Shown: one piece after another, positions 8,889 to 18,640 of the stretch
How the letters are laid out: the number at the start of each line of letters is the position of its first letter
Position numbering within the stretch: the first letter of the stretch is position 1
Assembly: GCF_025574465.1 (NCBI RefSeq)
Contig: NZ_JAOBPP010000016.1
Span: 1 to 64,000, forward strand
Direction of reading: 5' to 3'
From: Kordiimonas aestuarii
GTDB taxonomy: Bacteria; Pseudomonadota; Alphaproteobacteria; Sphingomonadales; Kordiimonadaceae
DNA length: 64,000 nt
The notes under the pieces: generated by a model
The model's database searches: none
What the model was told of the DNA's origin: nothing
What the model saw: only the letters and a program-made list of their open reading frames with translations
Made by a program: the position numbers and the translations under genes

Positions 8889-9653
8889 TTATGTCCAATC
8901 GCCTTCCGTCGGGATGTTCAGTACCACGCCACAGTGTTTACAGTGCACAGCGTCGGGGTCATGACGACTGAGGCCACAGCTGTCGCACTCATGCTGTACC
9001 TTGGTCGGGCGGAAGATGGTCTGCACAAGCCGTAAAAACAGCGCGACACCAAACACCATGATGACAACAGCGACCATGCGGCCAAGGGTGTCGTCCATGG
9101 TGATGTCGCCAAAGCCGGTGGTTGTCAGTGTGGCAACGGTGAAATAGAGCGCATCAAGATAATTGCCGATGTCGTCGTTGCGGCCTGATTCAAGCACATA
9201 AACAATGGCTGTGACCACAAAGATAAAGATCACCAGGTTTACCGATGACTGGATGATTTGCTCGTTCGCCTTGAACCATGAAAACTCGCGCCTCAGTGCA
9301 TTGAGCATATGATAGGATCTGAGAAGGCGCAGCATACGCACGACCCGAAGGAAGCCAAGGTTATCGAGGAATATCGGTGCGAGAAGCGAAAAGATGACGA
9401 CAAGGTCGGCCAGGGTGTCGAATTTGAATATAAAGCGCAGCCTTGATTTTGTGATCAACAGGCGCGCCTGAAATTCAAGGAGAAGCACCAGCGCAATGAC
9501 AACATCTGCCACGCGTACAAGGGGCCCGGACTCCAGCATGGAAGAGAAGATGAAAAACGCAATGGTGATCAGGTCAAAGACAAGAAGGCCAAGGCGAAAA
9601 CGGTGAGCTTTGTCGCTGTCGCCAAAATATAGAGCCCTGATCTTTTCTTTCAC
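8889..9653 (-). CDS. Voltage-gated-type potassium channel with C-terminal zinc ribbon
   Basis: 254 residues with the six-helix voltage-gated cation channel layout. S1-S3 lie within residues about 20-95, followed by an arginine-spaced S4-like helix (F-L-R-V-V-R-M-L-R-L-L-R-S, about 101-113). S5 is about 135-153, the pore loop about 168-184 has the selectivity filter TTTGFGD (177-183), and S6 is about 190-213. The cytosolic tail carries two CxxC pairs (Cys223/Cys226 and Cys238/Cys241), predicted to form a zinc ribbon. GFGD in place of GYGD still fits K+ channels. The Zn-ribbon tail is unusual for this family and may act in assembly or sensing. Confidence 0.8.
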   Translation of the reverse strand: MKEKIRALYFGDSDKAHRFRLGLLVFDLITIAFFIFSSMLESGPLVRVADVVIALVLLLEFQARLLITKSRLRFIFKFDTLADLVVIFSLLAPIFLDNLGFLRVVRMLRLLRSYHMLNALRREFSWFKANEQIIQSSVNLVIFIFVVTAIVYVLESGRNDDIGNYLDALYFTVATLTTTGFGDITMDDTLGRMVAVVIMVFGVALFLRLVQTIFRPTKVQHECDSCGLSRHDPDAVHCKHCGVVLNIPTEGDWT

Positions 9654-9758
9654 GCTATGTCCTTCCTTTGCGGTTGCCTGTAGGATCAGGCCATTTTGTT
9701 AGCGTTAAGTTAACGCCTGACCCCGCATAGTTGCAAAGCACTATATTGGGTGGTTGCC

Positions 9759-10304
9759 ATGTTGGCTTGTTTTGAGCCGTTTATCACATATTGGCAAGGG
9801 CTGCGTTCAGGTGCCCTGTTGCCCTCCCGGGAGGATTTTCACCCCTCGGAGGTGCGTGACTTTATGGGGCGCATTGTTATTGTCGAGCGTCTCAGCCGGT
9901 CCCACTTTCTTTCGCGTCTTGTTGGAACAGAAATTGTTACCCGACTTGGCCACGAGCACACGGGCAAAGATTTTCTGAACCTTTTGCAAACGCCGGAGAG
10001 CCGAGAAAACCAGCTTGCCTTCTATAACGCGATGCTGGACCAGCCGTTCGGTTCGTGCGGGGAACGAGACATCGTCACCAACAAGGGGACTTATCACGCG
10101 AAGGTGCTGGTCTTGCCCATTCGTCATGCCGCCAGCCACGCGGGTGAGTTTTTTGCCGTTTTTGAGTTTGATCAATCTCTCTTTCTATTGTCGGGCATTC
10201 AATTTGAGCACTTTGGCGCGCTGCGACACCATACCATATTGGATCTGGGTGCTGGCGTACCCGACGCGTACGCGTGTTTGCCTTCAGAGACATTGCCAGC
10301 TTAA
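9759..10304 (+). CDS. PAS-fold (PAS_5-like) protein
   Basis: About 182 residues from the ATG at 9759; a GTG at 9750 is also possible. The sequence matches the alphaproteobacterial PAS_5/DUF-type family, with L-P-S-R-E-D-F-x-P-x-E, M-G-R-I-V-I-V-E-R and R-L-V-G-T-E-I-V-x-R. These are usually stand-alone PAS-like sensors of unknown ligand. There is no output domain. It is divergent from the channel gene and precedes ggt by 95 bp. Confidence 0.7.
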   Translation: MLACFEPFITYWQGLRSGALLPSREDFHPSEVRDFMGRIVIVERLSRSHFLSRLVGTEIVTRLGHEHTGKDFLNLLQTPESRENQLAFYNAMLDQPFGSCGERDIVTNKGTYHAKVLVLPIRHAASHAGEFFAVFEFDQSLFLLSGIQFEHFGALRHHTILDLGAGVPDAYACLPSETLPA

Positions 10305-10399
10305 AGTTCGGTCAGGGCTGGACGCAGCGTAAACTCTCATTATGATGACGGCGTTCGTCTAAAGCAAATATAGACAGTTGAAAAACAAGGGAGCTAAGC

Positions 10400-12148
10400 A
10401 TGCAAGTGCTGCGTAAAGTCGCCATGGTTATGGTGGCCTTCTTGGCCTTTACCCATGTAGCAGTGGCCGAGAACAAAGACCCCATCATAATTTATGATAC
10501 CCAGTTCCACCCCACACTTGCCAAAAATGGCATGGTGGTCAGCCAGGAATATTATGCCAGTGAGGCAGGACTTGAGATTCTGCGTGCCGGCGGTAACGCT
10601 GTGGATGCGGCAGTTGCCACCGGTTTTGCGCTTGCGGTGACGCACCCGCAGGCAGGCAATCTTGGCGGCGGTGGTTTCATGATGGTGTATCTGAAGAGCG
10701 AGGACCGGGTCATCGCGCTTGATTACCGTGAAATGGCACCCGCGCGGGCGCACAAGGACATGTTCCTTGACGAAGCGGGTAATGTTGACAACAACCGCTC
10801 CCGTTTCAGTCTTAAAGCCAGTGGTGTGCCGGGCACTGTGATGGGGCTCACGACCGCACTGGCGACATATGGCTCCATGTCGCTCAAGGACGTGATGGCG
10901 CCGGCCATTCGTCTTGCAGGTGAAGGTTTCCCCATGACATGGTCGCTGTATGACAGCCTCGGCCGCTATGAGAAGCGCCTGAAGGCTGACCCGGTCAGTG
11001 GTGCCAACTATTTCAAGGCTGATGGTAGCCGCTATGAGCCGGGAGAGACGTTCAAACAACCTGATCTTGCGCATACGCTTTCCCTGATCGCGGACAAAGG
11101 CTCCGCAGGTTTTTACGAAGGCCCGGTAGCTGACAAGCTGGTCGCGGCGATGACGGCCGGTGGCGGCATCATCGACCATGAAGACCTGAAGAACTACAAG
11201 GCTGTCGAGCGGCAGCCCATCACAGGCACCTACCGTGGCTACAAGGTGGCAACCATGCCGCCGCCCTCCTCGGGAGGGGTACACGTTGTTGAGATGCTCA
11301 ATGTGCTTGAGGGTTGGGACCTCAAGTCGCTTGGCCATAACAGCGCGGCATACATTCACCGACTGACCGAGACGATGAAATATGCCTACGCGGACCGATC
11401 CAAATATCTGGGTGACCCGGATTTTTACCCGGTGCCGGTGAAAGCGCTGACAAGCAAGGATTATGCGGCAGCGATCAGGGCCAAGATAAACCTTGAAAGC
11501 GCTACGCCGTCGACCGAGATTGGCCCTGCTCCAGACCTCGACCGCGAAAGCCACGACACCACTCATTTTTCGGTGGCGGATAATCAGGGCAATATGGTTG
11601 CCAGCACTTATACGCTGAACTTTACCTATGGCAACGGCAAGTCGGTTGAAGGGGCAGGGTTCCTGTTGAATAACGAGATGGATGATTTCTCTGCCAAGCC
11701 GGGCGTGCCAAATGCGTTTGGCCTTCTGGGCGGAGAAGCCAATGCGATCGAGCCAGGTAAACGGCCGTTGAGTTCCATGACGCCGACATTGTTGTTCAAA
11801 AATGGCGAGCCTTACATGGCAACCGGCAGCCCCGGTGGGTCGACAATTATCACGGTGGTATTGCAGGCTGTGCTCAACGTCATGGAGTTTGATATGAATG
11901 TTCAGGCCGCGATCACGGTTCCCCGTATTCACCACCAGTGGTTCCCGGACCGGCTGTTTATGGAGCCCGGTCATTCCGTCGATACACGCCGTATTCTTGG
12001 CAAGATGGGCCACAATGTCAAAACCGACCCGAGGGAAGCCTTTGATAGCGTCCTTGGGTCCGCACAGTCTGTTGTGCGGGGTGAGAACGGCCTTTTGATG
12101 GGGGCGGCTGATCCACGCCGTCCGGGGTCACACGCGGCAGGCTACTAA
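10400..12148 (+). CDS. ggt: Gamma-glutamyltranspeptidase, periplasmic
   Basis: 582 residues, usual length. It cleaves gamma-glutamyl bonds (for example in glutathione) in the periplasm and self-processes into two subunits. An N-terminal signal peptide is clear (residues about 1-24, ending A-V-A-E). The processing and nucleophile motif is D-T-T-H-F-S-V-A-D; Thr387, the first Thr of TTH, is the expected new N-terminus of the small subunit. The substrate-binding R-E-M-A-P-x-x-A and glycine-rich N-L-G-G-G-G-F segments are also present. An intrinsic terminator follows at 12181. A good RBS (AAGGGAG) precedes the ATG. Confidence 0.93.
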   Translation: MQVLRKVAMVMVAFLAFTHVAVAENKDPIIIYDTQFHPTLAKNGMVVSQEYYASEAGLEILRAGGNAVDAAVATGFALAVTHPQAGNLGGGGFMMVYLKSEDRVIALDYREMAPARAHKDMFLDEAGNVDNNRSRFSLKASGVPGTVMGLTTALATYGSMSLKDVMAPAIRLAGEGFPMTWSLYDSLGRYEKRLKADPVSGANYFKADGSRYEPGETFKQPDLAHTLSLIADKGSAGFYEGPVADKLVAAMTAGGGIIDHEDLKNYKAVERQPITGTYRGYKVATMPPPSSGGVHVVEMLNVLEGWDLKSLGHNSAAYIHRLTETMKYAYADRSKYLGDPDFYPVPVKALTSKDYAAAIRAKINLESATPSTEIGPAPDLDRESHDTTHFSVADNQGNMVASTYTLNFTYGNGKSVEGAGFLLNNEMDDFSAKPGVPNAFGLLGGEANAIEPGKRPLSSMTPTLLFKNGEPYMATGSPGGSTIITVVLQAVLNVMEFDMNVQAAITVPRIHHQWFPDRLFMEPGHSVDTRRILGKMGHNVKTDPREAFDSVLGSAQSVVRGENGLLMGAADPRRPGSHAAGY

Positions 12149-12180
12149 GCCCGGCTTTGCTGCGTTAGTAAAAGAAAAGA

Positions 12181-12207
12181 CCACCAGCTGTGCTGGTGGC
12201 CTTTTTT
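12181..12207 (+). terminator. Rho-independent terminator of ggt
   Basis: 8-bp stem CCACCAGC/GCTGGTGG with a 3-nt loop, then CC and a run of six T. It lies 32 bp after the ggt stop and before the leftward RND gene's end. Confidence 0.88.
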
Positions 12208-12228
12208 ATTGACATGTTTCGGCATGGC

Positions 12229-15200
12229 TTATTCAGCCGGTGCCTTCTCACCACGGGGGCCAAAGCCGAGAAGCCTTTTAACCCGGTTTTTACCGCCAGC
12301 AGCCGCGCGGCCCAGATCATCCCCGATTGAGTAAAGAGCAGGGACCATCAAGAGCGTTACGAAGAAGGCGATCAGGACACCAGATGCCAGCGCAACCACA
12401 ATGGGCTGCAGGAAGGCCGCCTGGATCGACCGTTCCATCATCATTGGCACAAGACCGACGAAGGTGGTAACGGACGTCAGCAGGATCGGGCGGAAACGTG
12501 CAACGCCCGCTTCCACAATCGCCTCGACTGGCGCCATGCCACGTTCGCGCAGCTTGTTGCAGTAATCGACAAGCACCAGGTTGTCGTTCACCACCACACC
12601 AGCGGCTGCGGCCACACCAAAGTAACTGAAAATGGCCATGGTCATATCAACTGCGAAGTGACCAAAGATGGCACCCACAAAGGCATAAGGCATAGCTACC
12701 ATGATTGCGATCGGCTGCCAGTAACTACGGAAGGCAATCGCCAGCATCATGTACATGACAAAGAGCGCCATGCCGTACAGCTTCATGACTTCCGCGATGA
12801 AACGTGCTTCACCTTCGGCTTGGCCAATCGCGCCGCGGATGATACCCGGGTACTTTTTCTCCCATTGGGGGAAAAAGTTTGCATTCAGGTCTTCCATCAC
12901 CTGACCGCGGATATTTTCCTTCATGTCCGCGCTGACGCGAGCCGCGCGATTACCGTTCCAGCGCTGGATACGCTTGATGCCTGGGGCATATTCAAGCTCT
13001 GCCACCGCCATCAGCGGGACTTCTGTATTGTCGGCTGTACGAACACGGAAGTCTTTGAGGCTTTCGATCGACCGGCGGCTTTCACGCGGGTAGCGAACCA
13101 TGACTTTTACGTCCTGGCCTTCACGCGGGATACGCTGCACTTCTTCACCATAATAAGCCTGACGGACCTGCCGGGATACGTCAGCGAGTGTAAGGCCCAG
13201 TTTCTCCGTGCCCGGCTTCAGGGTGATGCGGATCTCTTCCGACGCCCCCTCAAGGTTGTTGCGAACATCATAGAGCGCTTCATAGGTGCGCAGTTGGTCT
13301 TCCAGTTCACCGACAGCTTCACGCAGCAGGTTGAGGTCCGGATGACGGACCGACAGCTCAAAGCCCGCGTCATTATCGTTCGTGGTATAGCGAACCGAGA
13401 CTTCCTTCGCGTCAGGAATGTCACCGATCAGCTCCCGCAGGCGGATGGACGCATCCTTGGCCGACATGTCACGCAACTCAGGTGGTGCAAGCTTGACGAT
13501 CGCCAGTACACTGTCCCTGCGGGACCGGGTATACCAGTTTTCAATCAACTTGCCTTCGCCGCCTGTGCGCTCATTCACTTCGTCAACAAGGGCAAGTTCG
13601 CCTTCCTGCAATTGGGCAAGAATGTCGAGAGCCCGATTGTAGGATGCCCCTTCAGGCAGGACCACGTTGACGGTGATTTCATCGGACTCGATCTCCGGCA
13701 TGAAGCTCTTTTTCACGTAGCCGGTGCTAAAGAGGCCAAAGCCAAAAATCAGAATAGCAATGAAAGCGCTGAAGGTAATGTAGCGGTATCTCACCGCTGC
13801 TTGTGCAATGCCGCGATACCGGCGCTGGGCAAAGTTGGTGATGCCGTCTGCGATTTTTTTCTGCAAGCGACCAAACCGGCCCAGCTTTTCACGTGGTTTG
13901 AGGTGCGACAGGTGTGCGGGCAGGATCATCAGGGATTCTACAAGCGAGAAGACCAGCGCCATGATTACCACCCAGGTGATGTGGCGGGTAAACTCGGACG
14001 TGGAACCATCGATGAAGATCCATGGCAGGAAGGCGATAATCGTGGTCAGGACCGCGAATATCACCGGTTTAGCTACCAGTTGAGTACCAAAGACGGCCGC
14101 GGTAATACCGCCGCCTGTGCGTTGGCTTTCGGTGTGGATACTTTCGCCCACCACAATGGCGTCATCCACCACGATCCCCAGTACGAGCAGGAAAGCGAAG
14201 GTAGACAGCATGTTGATGGAGATACCAAGGCCCGGCAGCAGGATAAACGCCCCGGCGTATGCCGTGGCAATGCCCATCGCAACCCAGAAGGCTACCTTGG
14301 GGCGAAGCGTCAGCATCAGCACGATGACAACAAGGATAAGCCCCATGAAGGCAGATCCGCCAATGGTGCTCATCCGGCTTTGGAAGGCCTCGTTGTTATC
14401 GGTCCATAGCGTCAGTTTGGCTCCCTGTGGCAAACTCTCCTGACGGTCGGTGATCCATTTATTGATGGACTCCGACGCCTTGACGATATCCATGCGTTCG
14501 GTTGTCATCACCTGCAGAAGGACGGCAGGCTCACCGTTCAAGGTTGCGAGGATTTCATTGTCCTCGAACCCGTCAACCACGTTGGCAACATCGCCCACGC
14601 GAATGGTGGCACCACCTTCGGTCTGACGTACGATGATATTGTTAAAGTCCTGCTCGGTATCCGCCATATTGCGCGCAGTAATCTGGTATTCCCCAGCTTC
14701 TGTACGGACAGATCCACTCGAGGTATTGAGCGAGTTGGTACGGATCACCGCGGCAACATCGGCAAAGCTCAGGTTATAGCGGCGCAGGGACTCTTCCGAT
14801 ACCTCGATCGAGACTTCCTCACGGCGCACGCCAAAGAGTTCGACGATTGACACGGCAGGTAGTTGCGCTGCTTCGCGCCGCAGCTTTTCTGCCAAACGCT
14901 TAAGCTCACGCTCGCCCAGGTCACCGTGTACAGCCACTCGGATAAACTCGTCCCGGTTTACCCACTGGGAAACCCGCGGCGGCTCGATATCGCGTGGCAT
15001 GCTGGAGATGGAATCAACGCGGATTTTCACGTCATTCATGAACTGGGTGAAGTCGACGCTTTGTTCGGCAAGGATGTAAACTTCCCCGAAGCCCTCGGCA
15101 GAGGTCGAACGCACCCATTCGATATTGTCGAGGTCACGCACGGATTCTTCAATCCGGGCGACAACCTGTTCTTCTACTTCCTGTGGGCCAGCGCCCGGCC

Positions 15201-15354
15201 AGCTAACGGAAATCTCAAGGCCGGGGAAACGGATCTGTGGGTCCATCTCCCGTTCCATTGAGGAGAATCCTGCGATGCCGGCCAAAAAGATACCGACCAT
15301 CAACAGGTTGGCAGCAACCGCGTTGCGTGCCCACCATTCAATAAGCTTATTCAT
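12229..15354 (-). CDS. RND-family efflux pump inner-membrane transporter (AcrB/HAE1 type)
   Basis: 1041 residues, full length for an HAE1 RND permease. It exports hydrophobic compounds by proton antiport as part of a tripartite envelope pump. TM1 is at the N-terminus (W-W-A-R-N-A-V-A-A-N-L-L-M), two large periplasmic loops follow, and TM4 carries the proton-relay aspartate pair in LVLGIVVDDAIVVGE. A second TM cluster lies near residues 850-1000. It starts 11 bp after the adaptor gene on the same strand, so they form an operon; no outer-membrane TolC-type gene lies nearby. Substrate cannot be told from sequence. Confidence 0.92.
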   Translation of the reverse strand: MNKLIEWWARNAVAANLLMVGIFLAGIAGFSSMEREMDPQIRFPGLEISVSWPGAGPQEVEEQVVARIEESVRDLDNIEWVRSTSAEGFGEVYILAEQSVDFTQFMNDVKIRVDSISSMPRDIEPPRVSQWVNRDEFIRVAVHGDLGERELKRLAEKLRREAAQLPAVSIVELFGVRREEVSIEVSEESLRRYNLSFADVAAVIRTNSLNTSSGSVRTEAGEYQITARNMADTEQDFNNIIVRQTEGGATIRVGDVANVVDGFEDNEILATLNGEPAVLLQVMTTERMDIVKASESINKWITDRQESLPQGAKLTLWTDNNEAFQSRMSTIGGSAFMGLILVVIVLMLTLRPKVAFWVAMGIATAYAGAFILLPGLGISINMLSTFAFLLVLGIVVDDAIVVGESIHTESQRTGGGITAAVFGTQLVAKPVIFAVLTTIIAFLPWIFIDGSTSEFTRHITWVVIMALVFSLVESLMILPAHLSHLKPREKLGRFGRLQKKIADGITNFAQRRYRGIAQAAVRYRYITFSAFIAILIFGFGLFSTGYVKKSFMPEIESDEITVNVVLPEGASYNRALDILAQLQEGELALVDEVNERTGGEGKLIENWYTRSRRDSVLAIVKLAPPELRDMSAKDASIRLRELIGDIPDAKEVSVRYTTNDNDAGFELSVRHPDLNLLREAVGELEDQLRTYEALYDVRNNLEGASEEIRITLKPGTEKLGLTLADVSRQVRQAYYGEEVQRIPREGQDVKVMVRYPRESRRSIESLKDFRVRTADNTEVPLMAVAELEYAPGIKRIQRWNGNRAARVSADMKENIRGQVMEDLNANFFPQWEKKYPGIIRGAIGQAEGEARFIAEVMKLYGMALFVMYMMLAIAFRSYWQPIAIMVAMPYAFVGAIFGHFAVDMTMAIFSYFGVAAAAGVVVNDNLVLVDYCNKLRERGMAPVEAIVEAGVARFRPILLTSVTTFVGLVPMMMERSIQAAFLQPIVVALASGVLIAFFVTLLMVPALYSIGDDLGRAAAGGKNRVKRLLGFGPRGEKAPAE

Positions 15355-15365
15355 GGTTGCCTCCC

Positions 15366-16559
15366 CTAGCGCGAAGCGCTGTCAAGATCGTTTTTGGCGC
15401 TACGGGTGATCGGCACTGCCGACATTCCTTCATGTGCGCCACGTACCGGAGAGGTTACAACTTTTTCACCCGCTGCAACACCGGCCGTAACCATGACATG
15501 CTCGGCAGATGTTGACAGCACGTCAACAGACCGGATTTCTAGCTTGTCATCCTTGATCACATAGACCTTGTTTTCGCTTCTGAGGGCGTCCCGTGGCATC
15601 ACGAGAGCGCTTTGTTCCTTCACACCCTCGATTTCGGCGGAAACAAAGAGCCCGACAGCAAGAGGCATGCCGCGAGCGGAGGTTTTACCATACGGGTCTT
15701 CGACCTCAGCAACCGCATACATCAGGCGTGTCTGCTTATCGACGGAGGCATGAGTGCGAACGATGCGGCCTTTCCAGACGTGTTCACCGCTACCAAGGTT
15801 GGCGCGTACGTTCACTGCCGGTGCGTTGTCGCCCGAGGCAACAAAACCGATCGGCAGGTTCAGTTCAGACAGTTGGCTGTCGGTCAGCGGCAGGCGGATT
15901 TCCACTTTGTCTGTCGCAAAGACACGGCCAAGTTTGGCACCAACGGTGACATATTGGCCCACACCTGCGGTGCGTTCCAGAACACGGCCTTTGAACGGAA
16001 CCTTGATCTTGGTGCGCGACAGATTGAGCTTGGCATTGTCAAGATCAGCTTCAGCAGCCCGCAGTTTGGCCTGGGCTTCGGCTACCTGTGGCTGGTTCAG
16101 CGCAAGGGGAGTTGGCTCCCCGTCTTTCACCCAGTCCTGCCACTGCTTGCGCTTGATGCGTGCATCAGCCATTTCCTGCTCAAGCTTCACCTTAGCTTCG
16201 GCAAGCCGGGCTTCCGCGCTGGTCACGGTAAGCTGATAGTCGGCGTCCTCGATCTGAATGAGAACCTCATTCGGGGCAAAGCCGGCACCTTCAGCAAATG
16301 ATTCGGAGATAGAGACGATGCGGCCAGATACCTGCGGCACGAGATCAATCTCTGTTTTAGGGCGAACTTCCCCTTGGGTCCTGACAGAAAGCACGACGTT
16401 TTCAGCCCGCACCTCATCCACATAAAGGGAGATGGGACGCGCTACTTCTTCTTTCTTTTCAGGGGCTTCTTTAGCTGCAGCTAGCACCATAACGGAACCA
16501 ACTCCAGCTGCCAGCACCAGAACGGGTGCGACTAGCTTAAGTATTTTCCTCACTGTCAT
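15366..16559 (-). CDS. RND efflux periplasmic adaptor (MFP/HlyD type)
   Basis: 397 residues with an N-terminal membrane anchor (residues about 5-27). The lipoyl/barrel-sandwich half Q-G-E-V-R-P-K-T-E-I-D-L-V-P-Q-V-S-G-R-I precedes an alpha-helical hairpin rich in AEAKVKLEQ. The second half-motif, ERTAGVGQYVTVGAKLG, and a beta-barrel follow. It links the downstream RND transporter to an outer-membrane channel. It is first in a two-gene leftward operon and preceded by two inverted repeats that may be an operator. Confidence 0.9.
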   Translation of the reverse strand: MTVRKILKLVAPVLVLAAGVGSVMVLAAAKEAPEKKEEVARPISLYVDEVRAENVVLSVRTQGEVRPKTEIDLVPQVSGRIVSISESFAEGAGFAPNEVLIQIEDADYQLTVTSAEARLAEAKVKLEQEMADARIKRKQWQDWVKDGEPTPLALNQPQVAEAQAKLRAAEADLDNAKLNLSRTKIKVPFKGRVLERTAGVGQYVTVGAKLGRVFATDKVEIRLPLTDSQLSELNLPIGFVASGDNAPAVNVRANLGSGEHVWKGRIVRTHASVDKQTRLMYAVAEVEDPYGKTSARGMPLAVGLFVSAEIEGVKEQSALVMPRDALRSENKVYVIKDDKLEIRSVDVLSTSAEHVMVTAGVAAGEKVVTSPVRGAHEGMSAVPITRSAKNDLDSASR

Positions 16560-16575
16560 CCTCGCGTTTTGCTAT

Positions 16576-16611
16576 GTGGCTTTGCCACTTTAGTTCAGTG
16601 GCTTAAGCCAC
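16576..16611. promoter_or_regulatory. Tandem inverted repeats upstream of RND operon (putative operator)
   Basis: Two inverted repeats share the half-site GTGGC/GCCAC: GTGGC-TTT-GCCAC at 16576-16588 and the perfect palindrome GTGGCTTAAGCCAC at 16598-16611 (extendable by one pair on each side). Their centres are about 22 bp apart, roughly two helical turns, and they lie 17-52 bp ahead of the adaptor start. This is typical of a repressor operator for an efflux operon. No regulator gene is adjacent, so the repressor would be encoded elsewhere. Confidence 0.55.
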
Positions 16612-16612
16612 T

Positions 16613-17020
16613 TTTAGTTATCGATACTCGTATATATCAATCCTATATAGTTGTCACGGCCTTATTTTAAAAGGGGTGACCTGAAACCAAAGCTCCATTC
16701 GCTGTCTTGGGGATTGTGCAACAAATAAATTTATAAACCTCTAAAGACTGTGGAATTTTGTTCTGTTTTTAGGGCGGATACGGTTTTTTGCGGCGATGAG
16801 GTAAATGGGAGGCGAGAACCGCTTAAATAAAATTTTAAGTGTGTTATGGGTGAATAAGGGGAAATTTGTTCATGGCGCTTGGCATCTGCACGAGCGACGT
16901 CTTTGGGCATTGCAATTTTGCTTATTAAAACTATGCTTTTAGCCGAATTGCGCTGGGGGCAGCTTAGGGGACAATGTTTTGGGTAGAGATAAGCTGTCTT
17001 TACTGAGGAAATCCGCTGAC
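16613..17020. other. Intergenic region, AT-rich, no gene seen
   Basis: About 400 bp between the divergent efflux operon and the PAS kinase gene. It is AT-rich compared with its neighbours. No credible ORF, hairpin terminator or RNA gene was recognised; it presumably holds both promoters. Confidence 0.5.
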
Positions 17021-18511
17021 ATGAACGGTAAGGAAGCACTGCTGGACGCCCTGGCTGAAGGTGTCATGGTGCGCGATGGTAACCAGTTCGTCTTTGCGAA
17101 CCAGACCTTGCTCAGGATTCTTGGCTTTACCGATACGATGCAGGCTTTTCTGGCGGGCGGAGTTGACCGGTGGGTTCATCCGGAAGACCAAGCCACCGTG
17201 CGAGAATATTATGAAAAGCGTATACATCGCGGCGTAGCGCCCGAGAGTTATGAAGTACGCCTTGTTCGCGAGGACGGTGAAACCCGTTGGGTGACCTGCC
17301 GGGCGAGTGTGATTGACTGGGACGGCAAGACCTGTGTGGCGGGATGTTTCTATGATATCACCGAGCAAAAAGCCAAGGATCGCGAGTTTGAGCGCGCAGA
17401 CAGTATTTTCCGCAATATCTTCCGCCTGACGCCTGAGGTGATGCTCATTTCTCGCCTTGCGGACGGTGAAATTATTGACGTGAACCCGGCGTTCCTCAAT
17501 GTATTTGGTCGGCGCCGGGATGAGGTTATCGGCCATACAACGTCCGGGCTTGATATCTGGGCGGACCAGACCTTCCTTGGCCGCTTTGTCGAGGAGCTGA
17601 AGATGACGGCGTCGATGACCGATGTGCCGACCACCGTCAAAACGCGTGGCAACCTGATCCGCCATTTCCGTATTTTTGCCCAGAAAGTGGATGTTGAGGG
17701 GGAGCCGATGCTGCTCCTCATCGGCCGCGACGTGACTGAAGACCTTGTGCAGGCGCAGGAGTTGCAGCGCTCGAAGGATACGGCGGAGCTGGCCAACCGG
17801 GCAAAATCTGAGTTCCTCGCGAACATGAGCCATGAGCTCAGGACACCGTTGAATGCCATCCTCGGTTTTGCCGAAATCTTGCGCGATGAGATGGTGGGCC
17901 CTCTTGGCAGCCCGCGCTATAAGGAGTATGCGCAGGACATTCATGAAAGTGGCACGCACCTATTGTCTATCATTAATGATATCCTTGATCTCTCGAAGGT
18001 TGAGGCCGGGCGGCTTGAGGCTTACCTGACGTGGATCAATCCACTGGAAAGTCTTGAAATGTGCATGACGCTTGTGCAGCAGCGAGCGTTTGAAGCGAGT
18101 CTCTCACTTGAACATCACTTTGATCAGACGGTACTGATTGAGGCCGACGAGCGCCTTATCAAGCAGATTGCCCTTAACCTGCTCTCTAACGCCATCAAGT
18201 TTACTGAGCCCGGCGGCGGCGTCTCGATGAAACTTGAGAAAACGGGCAACGGGGGTCTGTGCCTCAGCGTCACCGACACGGGCATTGGTATGACGGCAGA
18301 GGAGATCAAAATCGCCAAACGTCCGTTTGGTCAGGTGGACAGCAGTCTGAGCCGTCGCCATGAAGGCTCAGGCCTTGGCTTGCCGCTGGTTTCCGCCTTC
18401 TCGGAAAAGCTGAATGCGACCATGACGATCGACAGCCGTCCCGGTTATGGTACGCGGGTCAGCATCGTCTTCCCGCCGTTCAAAGTGAAGGCGCGTGAGC
18501 AAGACGAGTGA
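17021..18511 (+). CDS. PAS-PAS sensor histidine kinase (cytosolic)
   Basis: About 496 residues from the ATG at 17021, which has a GAGGAA site; a TTG at 16979 would add 14 residues. No membrane segment. Two PAS/PAC modules (residues about 5-125 and 130-255; PAC motif V-A-G-C-F-Y-D-I-T-E-Q) are followed by HisKA with FLANMSHELRTPLNAILGF (phospho-His in SHELR). The HATPase_c has N-box N-L-L-S-N-A-I-K-F-T, D-T-G-I-G-M and G-S-G-L-G-L-P-L. There is no receiver domain and no neighbouring response regulator, so it is an orphan kinase. Its HisKA is very like that of the kinase at 24188-26332. Confidence 0.88.
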   Translation: MNGKEALLDALAEGVMVRDGNQFVFANQTLLRILGFTDTMQAFLAGGVDRWVHPEDQATVREYYEKRIHRGVAPESYEVRLVREDGETRWVTCRASVIDWDGKTCVAGCFYDITEQKAKDREFERADSIFRNIFRLTPEVMLISRLADGEIIDVNPAFLNVFGRRRDEVIGHTTSGLDIWADQTFLGRFVEELKMTASMTDVPTTVKTRGNLIRHFRIFAQKVDVEGEPMLLLIGRDVTEDLVQAQELQRSKDTAELANRAKSEFLANMSHELRTPLNAILGFAEILRDEMVGPLGSPRYKEYAQDIHESGTHLLSIINDILDLSKVEAGRLEAYLTWINPLESLEMCMTLVQQRAFEASLSLEHHFDQTVLIEADERLIKQIALNLLSNAIKFTEPGGGVSMKLEKTGNGGLCLSVTDTGIGMTAEEIKIAKRPFGQVDSSLSRRHEGSGLGLPLVSAFSEKLNATMTIDSRPGYGTRVSIVFPPFKVKAREQDE

Positions 18512-18640
18512 ACACTTACCGCAAGTTTACCGCGTGTGTTCAACCTCCACTCGTAGCCTTCTTATATTTTCTACAGTAAGTGGTGGATTTTTCACCTTTC
18601 CGCCTTATCGTCATGAACTGGATGAGGAGGAGGGGTATTT

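Noticed and set aside
10394..12013. 539-codon open frame on the minus strand opposite ggt
   Set aside because: It is antisense to a full-length ggt with signal peptide and catalytic motifs; no family features of its own.
12658..14409. 583-codon plus-strand frame opposite the RND transporter
   Set aside because: Antisense to a complete 1041-residue RND protein; no recognisable domain.
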